Source: Betaproteobacteria bacterium (lineage in GTDB: Bacteria; Pseudomonadota; Gammaproteobacteria; Burkholderiales; Rhodocyclaceae). From it: DNA of 64,000 bases. A program made the position numbers and the translations under genes. The stretch is from the NCBI GenBank assembly GCA_009781175.1, contig WQYQ01000011.1:38428-102427 (forward strand), given 5' to 3'. Positions 45,957 through 56,909 of the stretch are shown here, piece after piece. The notes under the pieces were generated by a model, which saw nothing but the letters and a program-made list of their open reading frames with translations, ran no database searches and had not been told where the DNA came from. Each line of letters opens with the position of its first letter. Positions within the stretch are counted from its first letter, which is position 1.

Positions 45957-46658
45957 TCAGCCGCCGAGATAAGCGGCTTTGATGCGGTCGTTGGCGAGCA
46001 AATTGGCGCCCGTATCGGCGAGCACGACGTGGCCGGTTTCCAGCACGTAGCCGCGGTCGGCGATATGCAGGGCCTTGTTGGCGTTTTGCTCGACGAGGAA
46101 CACGGTCACGCCTTGATCGCGGATCGTGCGGATGATGTCGAAAATCTGCGCGATCACGAGCGGGGCCAGGCCCAGCGTGGGTTCGTCGAGGAGCAGCAGG
46201 CGCGGGCGGCTCATCAATGCGCGGCCGATCGCGAGCATCTGCTGTTCGCCGCCCGACATGGTGCCGGCGCGCTGGTCGGCGCGTTGTTCAAGGCGCGGAA
46301 AAAGCTTGAAAACATGCGCGATGCCGGCGTCGATGTCGTCCTTGCTGGCGAAGAAAGCGCCCATTTTTAGGTTTTCCACCGCCGTCAGGCTCGGGAAAAC
46401 GCGCCGCCCTTCGGGCGAAATCGCCATACCCAGACGCATGATTTCATGCGTGGGCAGATTCGTGATGTCTTTGCCGTCGAACAATACGCGCCCGCTGGAG
46501 GCGCGCGGCGTGCCGCAGACGGTCATCATCAACGTGGTTTTACCCGCGCCGTTGCTGCCGATCAGAGTGACGATCTCGCCCTGGTTGACTTCGATCGATA
46601 CGCCGGACAGCGCTTCGACCGCGCCATAGTGGGTATGGACCTGCTCCAGCTTCAGCAT
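45957..46658 (-). CDS. livF: Branched-chain amino acid ABC transporter ATPase LivF
   Basis: The 233-residue ATPase contains Walker A GSNGAGKTT, signature MSGGEQQMLAIGRAL, Walker B LLLLDEPTLGLAP and FLVEQNANKAL. Last gene of a complete liv operon. Its start overlaps the livG stop (TGATG), so the two are coupled. With LivG it forms the ATP-hydrolysing pair on the cytoplasmic face of LivHM. Confidence 0.95.
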   Translation of the reverse strand: MLKLEQVHTHYGAVEALSGVSIEVNQGEIVTLIGSNGAGKTTLMMTVCGTPRASSGRVLFDGKDITNLPTHEIMRLGMAISPEGRRVFPSLTAVENLKMGAFFASKDDIDAGIAHVFKLFPRLEQRADQRAGTMSGGEQQMLAIGRALMSRPRLLLLDEPTLGLAPLVIAQIFDIIRTIRDQGVTVFLVEQNANKALHIADRGYVLETGHVVLADTGANLLANDRIKAAYLGG

Positions 46659-47508
46659 CAGTCCTCTCCCAGATAGGCTTTGATGACGCGCGGGTCGTTG
46701 CGCACTTCTTCCGGCTTGCCGACCATGATCGGGCGGCCGTGCTCCATGACGAGAATCCGGTCCGAAACGCCCATGACCAAGCTCATATCGTGCTCGATCA
46801 ACAGCACGGCGATGCCGAATTCGCGCCGCAGGCCGTCGATGAGTTCGGACAGTTCGTTTTTTTCCTGCGGGTTCAAACCGGCGGCGGGTTCGTCGAGCAT
46901 CAGCAGGCGCGGCTTGGTGATCATGCAGCGCGCGATTTCGAGCCGCCGCTGATGCCCGTAGGAAAGCGTGCCGGCCGCGCGGTTGGCGACCGCACTCAAA
47001 CCCATGCGCTTGAGCCAGCTCACTGCGTGCTCCAGGGCTTCGCGTTCGGCGCGCCGGTAGGCGGGGGTGGCGAAAAGCCCGTGCAACAAGCCAGATTTGA
47101 CTTGCAGGTGCTGCGCGACGAGCAGGTTTTCGACCACCGTTAACTGGCGGAACAGACGGATGTTCTGGAAGGTGCGTACCAACCCTTTGCGCGCGACCTG
47201 GTGGCTCGGCAGGCCCGCGATCGCTTGTCCGTCGAGCGTGACTTCGCCCGCGGTCGGACGGTAGAAACCGCCGACGCAGTTGAACACGGTGGTTTTGCCG
47301 GCGCCATTCGGGCCGATGATGGCGAAGACTTCATGGCGCTGCACATCGAAGGTGACGTCGTCCACCGCCAGCAGACCGCCGAAACGCATTTGCAGGCCGC
47401 TTACGCGGAGCAGCGTCATATTGCCCCCACGCTCCACGCCTGCGGCTGTTGCGCTGCCCCCCGAGGGGGCGTTCGCGCCTTGGGACGGCCCGGCGGCGTT
47501 CATGGCAC

Positions 47509-47512
<4 letters not shown>
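46658..47512 (-). CDS. livG: Branched-chain amino acid ABC transporter ATPase LivG
   Basis: ATPase with Walker [10 protein letters not shown], signature-like [15 protein letters not shown], Walker [14 protein letters not shown] and [14 protein letters not shown]. From the ATG at 47512, which overlaps the livM stop as ATGA, it has 284 residues with an Ala/Gly-rich 30-residue N-terminal extension ([12 protein letters not shown]...) not normal for LivG. An ATG at 47420 would give the standard start [11 protein letters not shown]. The extension is encoded by a GC-rich repeat that seems to have inserted between livM and livG, so either start may be used. Confidence 0.93.
47424..47500 (-). repeat. 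GC-rich palindromic repeat at the livM-livG junction
   Basis: The stretch includes the hairpin GCCCCC-CGA-GGGGGC and the flanking strings CCCCCACGCTCCACGC and TTGGGACGGCCCGGCGGCG. From memory, this wording is that of a repeat scattered between genes in many Burkholderiales and related genomes. Here it lies inside the livG reading frame. Confidence 0.6.
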
Positions 47513-48756
<1,244 letters not shown>

Positions 48757-48770
48757 CGTGTGCGCTCCGC

Positions 48771-49697
48771 TCAGACCTTTTGAATCTCAGGTTTGCCGAG
48801 CAGCCCGTTGGGGCGGAACAACAGCACCAGGATAAGCAGGCCGAAAGCGACCACGTCCTTATATTCGGCCGGCATGTAGCCCGAAGCGAAGGTTTCGGCG
48901 AGGCCGAGCACGAATCCGCCGAGCATCGCGCCGGGAATGCTACCGATGCCGCCGAGCACGGCTGCCGTGAAGGCTTTGATGCCCGCGATGAAGCCGATAA
49001 ACGGGTTGAGCTTGCCGATCGTCAGTCCGATCAGCACGCCGCCCACAGCGGCGAGCATCGCGCCAAGCACGAAGGTGAAAGAGATCACGCGATTGGTGTC
49101 GATGCCGAGCAGGTTCGCCATGCGCATGTCTTCGGCGCAGGCGCGGCAAGCGCGGCCCATGCGCGAGTGGGCGATGAAAAGCGTCAGCGCGACCATCAGC
49201 GCCAGGGTGACGCCGACGATAAGCAGGCGGGCATAGGGGATGGTGACGGTGAAGTCGCCGCCCATCTGGAATTCAACGGCGCCGGAGATCAGCACGGGGA
49301 CCGACATATCGCGCGCGCCCTGTCCAATCTGGACGTAGTTTTGCAGGAAGATCGACATGCCGATCGCGGAAATCAACGGGACCAGGCGCGGTCCGCCACG
49401 CAGGGGGCGGTAGGCGAGCCGTTCGACGGTGAAGCCATAAAGCCCGGTGACCAATACCGCTACCAGTACCGCCGCGCCCAGTACGAGCGGCAAAGGGTAG
49501 CCGGCCTGGGTGCCGATGGCGGTCAGTGTGACTAGGCCAACATAGGCGCCGATCATGTAAATCTCGCCGTGGGCGAAATTGATCATGCCGATGATGCCAT
49601 AGACCATTGTGTAGCCAATGGCGATCAGCGCATAGATCGCACCCAGCGTCAGGCCATTGACCAGTTGCTGGGTGAATTGAGGAAGAAATTCGTTCAT
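48771..49697 (-). CDS. livH: Branched-chain amino acid ABC transporter permease LivH
   Basis: Inner-membrane permease of 308 residues, starting [47 protein letters not shown] as LivH proteins do. The contact loop [29 protein letters not shown] and the C-terminal [20 protein letters not shown] are present. The ATG at 49697 was chosen over a frame from 49769 because the product then begins at the family start; the extra 24 codons upstream lie in a hairpin region after livK. Confidence 0.95.
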   Translation of the reverse strand: MNEFLPQFTQQLVNGLTLGAIYALIAIGYTMVYGIIGMINFAHGEIYMIGAYVGLVTLTAIGTQAGYPLPLVLGAAVLVAVLVTGLYGFTVERLAYRPLRGGPRLVPLISAIGMSIFLQNYVQIGQGARDMSVPVLISGAVEFQMGGDFTVTIPYARLLIVGVTLALMVALTLFIAHSRMGRACRACAEDMRMANLLGIDTNRVISFTFVLGAMLAAVGGVLIGLTIGKLNPFIGFIAGIKAFTAAVLGGIGSIPGAMLGGFVLGLAETFASGYMPAEYKDVVAFGLLILVLLFRPNGLLGKPEIQKV

Positions 49698-49732
49698 GCG
49701 GAAAACCTGAGGCGAGCAAAGCCTGAAATCAG

Positions 49733-49762
49733 ACACCCCGGCCCGGGCGGGCGGCGGGGTGT
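49733..49762 (-). promoter_or_regulatory. Hairpin between livK and livH
   Basis: ACACCCCG and CGGGGTGT enclose a GC-rich loop between the livK stop and the livH start. There is no T-run, so it is more likely an RNA-stability or attenuating structure that lets the binding protein be made in excess over the permease. Confidence 0.5.
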
Positions 49763-49781
49763 GTGTCAATGAAGCGCTGAA

Positions 49782-50900
49782 TCAGTTGGCCGGTGTCTTG
49801 GTCGCGTCTTTGTGCCAGGTGAAGACGACGAACTTGAACGACTTCAGATCGCCCTGTGCGTCGAACTGAACCTCACCGATCGGTGTGTGGAAGGTGTTCT
49901 TGTGCATATAAGCGGCCACTTTGGTCGGGTCGGTCGTTTTCGCGCCGGCAATCGCGTCGGAAATGATTTGGACGCCCGAGTAGGCCGGCATCTGGAACGG
50001 GCCATTGGGATCGCGTTTCTTGTCGGCAAAGGCTTTGACCAAGCCCGCGTTGGCCGGATCGGCGGCAAAATCGGCCGGCAGCGTGACCAGCATACCTTCG
50101 GACGCCGGGCCGGCGATGGCCGTCACGTCCTTGTTGCCGACGCCCTCGGGGCCCATGAACGTAGCCTTGACGCCTTGCTCGCGCGCTTGGCGCAGCAGCA
50201 GGCCCATCTCAGGGTGATAGCCGCCGAAGTAGACGAAGTCCACGCCTTGGGACTTGAGCTTAGTGATCACGGCGGAGTAATCCGAATCCCCGGCATTGAT
50301 GCCTTCAAAGAGCACGACGGGAATCTTCGCTGCTTCGAGGTCCCTCTTCACCGAAGTGGCGATACCCTGGCCATACGACTGTTTGTCGTGCAGCACCGCT
50401 ACCCTTTTGGGCTTGACGTTGTTGATGATGTGCCGCGCCGCCGCGGGGCCTTGCTGGTCGTCGCGGCCGATCGTGCGGAAGATGAATCTGCGGTTCTTGC
50501 CTTCGGTCAGCTGCGGAGCGGTCGCCGAGGGCGTAATCATCACGATGCCTTCGTTCTCGTAGATGTCGGACGCGGGAATTGTGGAGCCGGAGCAAACGTG
50601 GCCGATCACATAACGGATTTTTTCGCTCACGATTCTGTTGGCGACCGCGACGGCCTGTTTGGGTTCGCAGGCATCGTCCATCAGGACGGCCTCGAATTTG
50701 TGGCCGCCAGAGCCGCCCGCGGCATTGATGCGTTCGATGGCAGTCAGCGCGCCGGCCTTGACCATATCGCCGTATTGGGCGACCGAGCCGCTCATCGGGC
50801 CGGCGATCGCGATTTTAACGGTGTCGGCGTGGGCGGCGGTGGAACAGACTGCGACCGTCGCAATGGCCAGCGCGGCAAGCTTGAAAGGGACCAACGTCAT
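49782..50900 (-). CDS. livK: Branched-chain amino acid ABC transporter binding protein
   Basis: Periplasmic binding protein of 372 residues with a signal peptide (LAALAIATVAVCSTAAHA). The mature part opens VKIAIAGPMSGSVAQYGDMVKAGALTAIERINAAGG, the standard Leu/Ile/Val binding-protein start, with DDACEPKQAVAVANRIV, VIGHVCSGSTIPASDIYENEGIVMITPSATAPQLT and the Ser/Thr/Tyr ligand cluster. It heads a typical K-H-M-G-F operon. Unlike the transporter at 2.7-6.4 kb this set is intact and lacks catabolic neighbours, so it is probably the general amino acid system. Confidence 0.95.
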   Translation of the reverse strand: MTLVPFKLAALAIATVAVCSTAAHADTVKIAIAGPMSGSVAQYGDMVKAGALTAIERINAAGGSGGHKFEAVLMDDACEPKQAVAVANRIVSEKIRYVIGHVCSGSTIPASDIYENEGIVMITPSATAPQLTEGKNRRFIFRTIGRDDQQGPAAARHIINNVKPKRVAVLHDKQSYGQGIATSVKRDLEAAKIPVVLFEGINAGDSDYSAVITKLKSQGVDFVYFGGYHPEMGLLLRQAREQGVKATFMGPEGVGNKDVTAIAGPASEGMLVTLPADFAADPANAGLVKAFADKKRDPNGPFQMPAYSGVQIISDAIAGAKTTDPTKVAAYMHKNTFHTPIGEVQFDAQGDLKSFKFVVFTWHKDATKTPAN

Positions 50901-51169
50901 AATTAACTCCTCAATGATGGTGTTTTAAGGGGCAACCTCATTCGTCGAATAAGCGAAGTCGGGCCGTTCAAGCTGCCTGTTTGTGCGCCGGCAGCCGCGC
51001 GAAATCAGAACGTTAGCGAGGTTTTGCGCTTGTAATGCGCGGTCGAGGCCGCTCGGTGCGATGGAAAAATATCCAGAAAGTTACCACGCTCGCATGTTAC
51101 GAGAAATTCCCGGATCGACAAATCGAGATCGAAATCAAATAAAAAACGCTCTTGAAGGAAGCTTAGGCT

Positions 51170-52057
51170 TTAGCCCGCCAACGTCAGCGCCAGCGCGATC
51201 GGCAAAAACACGATGCTGAGCAGATTGCCGATCATCACGATCGAGGCGATCTTCTCCGGTTCCTGCCGGTAGCGTTCGGCGAAAATGAAATTGAGCACGG
51301 CGGGCGGTAGAGCGCCGAAGACGATGACCAATGCACGCTGCTGCACCGGGATATCCACGAGCGTCAGGATAATGCACGCGGATGCGAGTCCCACCAGCGG
51401 ACGCAGAATTCCGCCGCCGAGCCCGATGCGCCAGGCGCTGAGTTGGGTATCGGTCAGACGCACGCCGAGCGAAAAAAGCATGAGTGGAATTGAAACATCC
51501 CCGAGCATCTTGATCGCAACGAGCAGCGGCGGCCAGATCGCAAGCCCCGTCGCGCTGACGCCGATCCCAGCCAGCGTCGCCGCGACCGAAGGGACTTTCC
51601 AGATCGTCGTCAGGCGCGTGCGATGGTCGAGCAGCCAGGCGCCGAACGAAAAATGCAGCAGGTTCGACACCATGAACATCACGACTGCCGGCGCGAGCGC
51701 CTGTTCGCCAAACGCCAGCACCGCAAGCGGCAAACCGATATTGCCGCAGTTGTTGAACATGACCGGCAGCACCAAGGTTTTGACCTGTACCCCGCACAGC
51801 CGCGCAGCCAGCCAGGCGGCCAGGCCGGACATGAGCACCATCGCGAACGTGATCGCGGCGAGCGGCAAGAACTCGCTCAGGTGAAATTCCTTGTTCGCCA
51901 GCGCGGCAAACACGAGCGCCGGGACGAACACATCCATATTGATCTTGTTGGCATGAGTAAGATCGGGCTGTGAACGGCGCCCGACCCACCAGCCGATCAG
52001 GGTAATGGCGAAAAGCGGAAAGAGAATGGTGGTAATGCGCAACAGCATAGGGTTCAA
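51170..52057 (-). CDS. AEC (auxin efflux carrier) family permease
   Basis: Inner-membrane protein of 295 residues with about ten helices. It begins MLLRITTILFPLFAITLIGWWVGRR and carries LVLPVMFNNCGNIGLPLAVLAFGEQAL and ISIPLMLFSLGVRL-like segments (here GDVSIPLMLFSLGVRL), both characteristic of the AEC family, whose bacterial members move malate, malonate or other carboxylates. The substrate cannot be told. It stands alone, with 110 bases to livK's upstream region and the helicase gene on the other side. Confidence 0.88.
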   Translation of the reverse strand: MNPMLLRITTILFPLFAITLIGWWVGRRSQPDLTHANKINMDVFVPALVFAALANKEFHLSEFLPLAAITFAMVLMSGLAAWLAARLCGVQVKTLVLPVMFNNCGNIGLPLAVLAFGEQALAPAVVMFMVSNLLHFSFGAWLLDHRTRLTTIWKVPSVAATLAGIGVSATGLAIWPPLLVAIKMLGDVSIPLMLFSLGVRLTDTQLSAWRIGLGGGILRPLVGLASACIILTLVDIPVQQRALVIVFGALPPAVLNFIFAERYRQEPEKIASIVMIGNLLSIVFLPIALALTLAG

Positions 52058-52140
52058 AATATCTGTAGAAGTTCAGAACCTGAATTGAGCTGACAACCGA
52101 GCACCGTCAAAACGGGAACTGTCAGATCAAGCCTGAATTT

Positions 52141-55100
52141 CTACAATTCAAGGTCCGGCCATGCCACGTCACTACCTGGTAGGTGTTGTGACAAGGTCAC
52201 GAAATACTGCTGTTTCTCCCATGTCGCCCTGTCACCGATAACGTATAGGTTCTTCTTTGCCCGACTGACGGCAACGTTCAGCAGATTTGGCCGGCTCGCA
52301 GCCCATCCCTTAGCGCCTGGCTTTTGATGATTCCCCCCCAATACCAGCACGACAACTTCGGCTTCTTTCCCCTGCGTTGTATGCACCGTACCGGTTTTCT
52401 TGGTGTCAAAACCTAATTGTTTAGCCAGCCTCTCCAACCGATTGGCACAATCACGGAATGGAGAAATCATGAAAATGTCGGCGGGTTGCACACCGTACCG
52501 CTGACGGAGATCCGTCAGCACAGCTCGCACGGCATCGCCTTCTTCGGGGATCCAATTGCCTTCGCTAGTTTTGCCGACTACATCTATCCAGCAGCTCTTT
52601 GGCAAAGGTGTGCTGCTGATCGTCTTTCCAAGAACCATCAAGCCATCGTAGGCGATTTTATTGCTGACGGTGAACATTGGGTCGTCACAGCGGCGATGCA
52701 CGCGAAGCGGGCAGCCCACCCAGACCTTCCCCTTATCTACATCAGGTAGATAGGTTCCCAAGTTCATGGTCTGGTCCGCCAGAATCTGCGTGGATGCTTC
52801 GCTTGGCCACCACAGTGGCGCAACACCGTAGCGGCGAGCCAAAGCACCTTCCACTGTCGGAGGAATCCCGCTCACTGGTTCGAGTTGCTTGGGATCTCCG
52901 ACAACAACTGTTCTGGCGGCACGCCAGATGGCACCGACCGCCTGTTGCGGCAACGCTTGTCCAGCTTCGTCAATCAGCAGCCAACCTATAGTTTCTCGGC
53001 CTATCCGGCTGAACATGCGCGGGATAGACGCGAAAGTGGTCGAAATCACAGGCACAATCAAGCAAAGAGATTCCATGGCCGCAGAAGCGGCGTCCTTCGG
53101 CAATTTTTTACCTTGCAACCAATCGCTTGCCAGATTGATATTGGCTAGGATTTCGCTTGAATGGCTTTCGATAAATGCCCGATGGACATCCAGTGCTGCC
53201 AGGAATACGGCCTCCCGCGCCCTGCGCCAGTCTTCTCGCGCCCACGGTGCCGACTTTTCCCGCTTATCGTCGGAAGCGGTTGGGTCAGGCCAGAAATCGC
53301 CCAGCCCTTCCCTGGCTTGCCCGAGCAGACTAGACGAGGCACGCAGTTCCTTTTTCAACTTTTCAAGATCGCCGTCTATCTGCGAAGAACTCCGGTCCAA
53401 CTCGGTAACGCGGCGCTTCTGATCTGCGAGCTTAGCTTTCGCTTGCTGCAAGTTCAGCAGCGGTCTGCTTATATCGTTACGCGCAGCGTCCAGTTCTTGC
53501 GTGAGCATATGGTGCCTATCCCACCATTGACGATGCGACCGGCCAAATGTTGCGATCCAATCCCACAGCCCTGGCTTGTTGGATTCGTGCCGCGTCAACC
53601 TTTGCTCGGCGTCATTAACGTACTGGCGCAGTTGACTACATGCCTCTTCGGACTCAGAGACTTCATCGACCTGCTTCGCATACTCCTCGCGCGCCTGGTT
53701 TAGTTGCTCGGCAATTGCGTTCCTAGCCGCCCCTACCTCCCCGATTTTCCCCCGGTAATTTTCTATCTGCCCACTCAGTTTAGAAGCTTGGATAAGCTCT
53801 GCTCGGATGGAGACTTCTTCCTGCTGAGCCGCCGTAAAGCGACGAACGGCGTCATCCCACAGCAAGGTCGGGACTCGCTTCCCCGACTTGATCAAATTGA
53901 GATGGTATGCCAAGCCTTCACCCCGTTTCGGGGTGAAAAGCTCAGGCGGTGGCGGACCTTCGCCTTGGGTCTCCTTGGGCTTACTCCACCAGAATGTATT
54001 CAGGAACTCATCCCGATTAGCCTTATTACCCAGCCTAGCTGCGAGCAAACCCCAAGCCGGCTTGCCAAGCAACTCCGTCGCCAATCCTGAGAAATAATCA
54101 CTCTCCCTAAGGACAGACTCGGGCACGGCCTTAGCCTCAGGAAGCTCCAGAGATACGTTCTCGACGGCCCCATTATTGGCCGACGCAATGACGATGGAAA
54201 AGCCTAGCATGCTCTGATGCAGCGGGTGGTACGGAATCCGCTTGTCGCCTAACCTGAACGAAGTTTTTGCGGCTAAGGCAGCCCGGTCCACCAACACGAG
54301 CGCTTGCGCTCGCTTGGTCACCACTGCCGCAGCTACATCACGCAGCAGCGTGGTTTTGCCAGTGCCCGGCGGGCCATTGACTGCGAAGATTCCAGAGCAA
54401 TCGGAATGCCGCCGCCAAATTTCATTGACTGCGAGTTGCTGGCTAAAGGCGAGCGGATATTGAGAAGGCCAGCAACCACCAGGTGCTTGCGATGGCAACA
54501 AACATTGAAAGGCCGCTTTTAATCCGCGCTCTGACCGTAGATCGATGCGCTTTGGATCGGCAGACGCGACCGCGGTCATGTATTCGGTAAATCCATGCCC
54601 GACATCTTGACGCTGCCATGCTGCGCCTAATTGCCGCAATTCGTCGATGAAGAAACTGTTTAGCAGATCATCCGGAGCTGCCGGGGGTACCTTTTCCTGG
54701 TCGTGGTGTTCAGCCTCTTTAACCGGTTGGGGCGCTTTTACCTGAACGCATGTCACAAGGCAGGCATGTCTCGGATCCTGCGCCGATTGGGGAAAATGAG
54801 TTTTCTCATAAATCAGCTGGAGCAACCGATCAAGCCAAGCTAGATCGGCGACCATCAACTCCCGCTCCATGCGAGTGGCTTCTTCAGCGACCCATTGCAT
54901 TAAATGCCGAGACAGGAGGTCAAAATCGGAAAATCCGCTATCGATCTCAGGAATGATGCTGCTAGGTGCGGGTAATCCAACTAGGTTCGATGGAATGCTT
55001 CGATCAAGCGCAACAACTCCATCATCATGCTCAAGAATCTGCCCAGCCGCCCACACTGCAAGTGAAAGTGTGAACGATTCATACAGCGGCACACCACTTT

Positions 55101-55464
55101 CATTGAATTGAATATCGAAGACGCGACTCTTGCCACTTATCCTGTCGTCGAAGACCTCTTCATGTCGCCCGATTTTGTCCTCCAGCAATTTGGCGAACTG
55201 GGCAAGCCCATATACGCCGAACTGAACGCCATAACGCCAAACCTTGCCCTGAGGTATGGGCTTGTGACAATGCTTAGGATCTTTCCAAGGCAAAACGCCG
55301 TCACGATCAACGTTATATGCGGGGCTTAGCTTGTCGTTGGGATCGTCTTTGCTTAGTTTCTGGGGCGTTAATGCCTCAATTGCTTTCCAAAAAGGGAATA
55401 CCTGTTTTGGGCTCTGAATTTGTTGACTCACCGAAACCCCGCCTTGTTCTTTCTTTCCACCCAT
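52141..55464 (-). CDS. Large superfamily 1 helicase/ATPase (UPF1/Dna2-like)
   Basis: A 1107-residue protein. Residues 1-340 match nothing I know. Walker A is VNGPPGTGKTTLLRDVAAAVV (about 363-383); a long helical, probably coiled-coil insert spans about 560-740 (AAQQEEVSIRAELIQASKL, EQLNQAREEYAKQVDEVSESEE). Motif II follows as WLLIDEAGQALPQQAVGA and then VVVGDPKQLEPV; near the C-terminus TVHTTQGKEAEVVVLVLGG (motif V) and NVAVSRAKKNLYVIGD (motif VI). This is the AAA_11/AAA_12 arrangement of UPF1/Dna2-like helicases. Less GC-biased codons than its neighbours and its isolation suggest horizontal gain; such large solitary helicases often occur in defence islands. A defence role is inference. Confidence 0.85.
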   Translation of the reverse strand: MGGKKEQGGVSVSQQIQSPKQVFPFWKAIEALTPQKLSKDDPNDKLSPAYNVDRDGVLPWKDPKHCHKPIPQGKVWRYGVQFGVYGLAQFAKLLEDKIGRHEEVFDDRISGKSRVFDIQFNESGVPLYESFTLSLAVWAAGQILEHDDGVVALDRSIPSNLVGLPAPSSIIPEIDSGFSDFDLLSRHLMQWVAEEATRMERELMVADLAWLDRLLQLIYEKTHFPQSAQDPRHACLVTCVQVKAPQPVKEAEHHDQEKVPPAAPDDLLNSFFIDELRQLGAAWQRQDVGHGFTEYMTAVASADPKRIDLRSERGLKAAFQCLLPSQAPGGCWPSQYPLAFSQQLAVNEIWRRHSDCSGIFAVNGPPGTGKTTLLRDVAAAVVTKRAQALVLVDRAALAAKTSFRLGDKRIPYHPLHQSMLGFSIVIASANNGAVENVSLELPEAKAVPESVLRESDYFSGLATELLGKPAWGLLAARLGNKANRDEFLNTFWWSKPKETQGEGPPPPELFTPKRGEGLAYHLNLIKSGKRVPTLLWDDAVRRFTAAQQEEVSIRAELIQASKLSGQIENYRGKIGEVGAARNAIAEQLNQAREEYAKQVDEVSESEEACSQLRQYVNDAEQRLTRHESNKPGLWDWIATFGRSHRQWWDRHHMLTQELDAARNDISRPLLNLQQAKAKLADQKRRVTELDRSSSQIDGDLEKLKKELRASSSLLGQAREGLGDFWPDPTASDDKREKSAPWAREDWRRAREAVFLAALDVHRAFIESHSSEILANINLASDWLQGKKLPKDAASAAMESLCLIVPVISTTFASIPRMFSRIGRETIGWLLIDEAGQALPQQAVGAIWRAARTVVVGDPKQLEPVSGIPPTVEGALARRYGVAPLWWPSEASTQILADQTMNLGTYLPDVDKGKVWVGCPLRVHRRCDDPMFTVSNKIAYDGLMVLGKTISSTPLPKSCWIDVVGKTSEGNWIPEEGDAVRAVLTDLRQRYGVQPADIFMISPFRDCANRLERLAKQLGFDTKKTGTVHTTQGKEAEVVVLVLGGNHQKPGAKGWAASRPNLLNVAVSRAKKNLYVIGDRATWEKQQYFVTLSQHLPGSDVAWPDLEL

Positions 55465-55482
55465 TAACCATGAGCTAAACAG

Positions 55483-56370
55483 TTAGACCGAAACGAAAAC
55501 ATCGCTCTGCGATTCGGCGAGGATGAGTTTCGTGGTGCTGCCGATGAATATTTCTTCGAGCTTGGATTCGCCGCGTTTGCCCATCACGATTAGGTCGCAA
55601 TCCTGCTCTTGTTCCTGCTCGACGATGCGCATGACGCGATCGCCGTGCATGACGAGCAACCGCGTGGTCTGAGGCGGCAAGCCTGCCTCCGCACTCAGCG
55701 CATGCATTTTTTGCATGGCCGCCTGCTTCGCCATGAGGCGGTAATGATAGATCGCATCGTCGTCGACATTCGCATAACGCATATGCCCTTCGAACGGCAC
55801 TTCGAATGCATGCAAAAGGACGATTGCCGCGGTGGGGGCAATCGCTTTGGCATGCTGGATCGCGCGTAATGAAGACGATGAAAAATCGACCGGGACAAGC
55901 AAGGTCCGGTATTGGTCGCGCGGCGCCTGTTTGACGACGAGTACCGGGCAGGAGGAACTGCCGAGTATCCTTTCGGCCGTTGAGCCCAACAGCATATGCC
56001 GGATGACGTTTTCGCCCTTGGCGCCGCAAACCAGCAGATTCGTATTCAGCGCATCGATTTGTTTGCCGAGTTCGGCCAGAAGCGGACCTGTGACGACATG
56101 CGTGCCGGCGGCGACGCCGTAACGCTTCATCAGCGCCGCGGCCAGTTCATGCAATTTCTCGCGCGCCGCATCGAGCACTTGTTGTTGCATGGTGCCGGAC
56201 GTATCCGCCGCCATGAGCTGCCACAGTTTTTCCAGCGGAGCCAGATTTGCGATATGCAGCAAATCGAGCGGCGCGCCGAGTTCTCTGCCGATCAGCGCGG
56301 CGCGCTCAGCGGCATGCCGGGCCGGCGCAGAAAGATCAGTAGCAGCCAGTATGTGCTTGAATTGGTTCAA
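55483..56370 (-). CDS. Tandem universal stress protein
   Basis: The 295-residue protein has two UspA domains: residues 1-147 (KHILAATDLSAPARHAAERAA ... GAKGENVIRHMLLGSTAERILGSSSCPVLVVK) and about 153-295 (YRTLLVPVDFSSSSLRAIQHA ... VMGKRGESKLEEIFIGSTTKLILAESQSDVFV). The G-x2-G-x9-GS pattern for ATP binding is visible in the first (GAKGENVIRHMLLGST) and in altered form in the second. Such double Usps help survival under energy or oxygen limitation. No FNR box was found in the upstream 100 bases. It converges on nothing and follows the helicase on the same strand. Confidence 0.92.
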   Translation of the reverse strand: MNQFKHILAATDLSAPARHAAERAALIGRELGAPLDLLHIANLAPLEKLWQLMAADTSGTMQQQVLDAAREKLHELAAALMKRYGVAAGTHVVTGPLLAELGKQIDALNTNLLVCGAKGENVIRHMLLGSTAERILGSSSCPVLVVKQAPRDQYRTLLVPVDFSSSSLRAIQHAKAIAPTAAIVLLHAFEVPFEGHMRYANVDDDAIYHYRLMAKQAAMQKMHALSAEAGLPPQTTRLLVMHGDRVMRIVEQEQEQDCDLIVMGKRGESKLEEIFIGSTTKLILAESQSDVFVSV

Positions 56371-56909
56371 TTTCTTCCCCTGTCCGAGGCAAAAGAAGCT
56401 GTGCCGCTTTGCATATCATATCCAGAAAGATGAACCTGCTCCTTTTGGCCGCAGCCGATGTTGCTGTGATTGACAGAGCAAGTCCGATTCCGATGAGCAG
56501 TCGCAAGAGCTTGAGCGCGCAGGAGAATCCAACATTGAACGGGCATGCGCTGAGCCAGGCGGAGTTAGAAAAATTCGTGCTTTGACGCAGCGGGTTTGCG
56601 GCGCATTTGTTACCGCATTAGTTTTTCCATGTGCGATTTATCGCAATAGCCGGAATATGTACTCATTACATTTTTTCCGTGACGCGCAACAGTTCACTTG
56701 CTTAGCTATCATAGTTTAAAGATTGGAGGCGCCTTCGGCGCCAGTAACGCTTATTTCGCTGACCCCCCGCCATGAATGGCGGAGCTTGCGCTCAGCCCGT
56801 GGTCAAGTAAAACCGATACCGGCCGTTAATCTTAATGGAAGACAGCAGGCACTTGTATTGGCCTTCCTCCTCGTCTGTTAAGACCAAAAGGAGAGAGAAA
56901 GGAAACACG
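56371..56909. other. Intergenic region with structured repeat
   Basis: These 539 bases contain no supported gene. The main feature is the repeat at 56722-56805. A short dyad TGCGA-TTTA-TCGCA lies at 56632-56645 in an AT-rich stretch that could hold promoters for the flanking genes. The ribosome site of the hemerythrin gene (AAAGGAGAGAGAAAGGAAA) is at the right edge. Confidence 0.55.
56722..56805 (+). repeat. Structured repeat, 3'-part copy
   Basis: Starts ATTGGAGGCGCCTTCGGCGC and runs through GCCAT-GA-ATGGC to CAGCCCGTGGTCA. It matches 58120-58201 at about nine of ten positions, but the first hairpin of that element is missing here. Direct orientation, flanking the hemerythrin and ridA genes. 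Confidence 0.7.
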
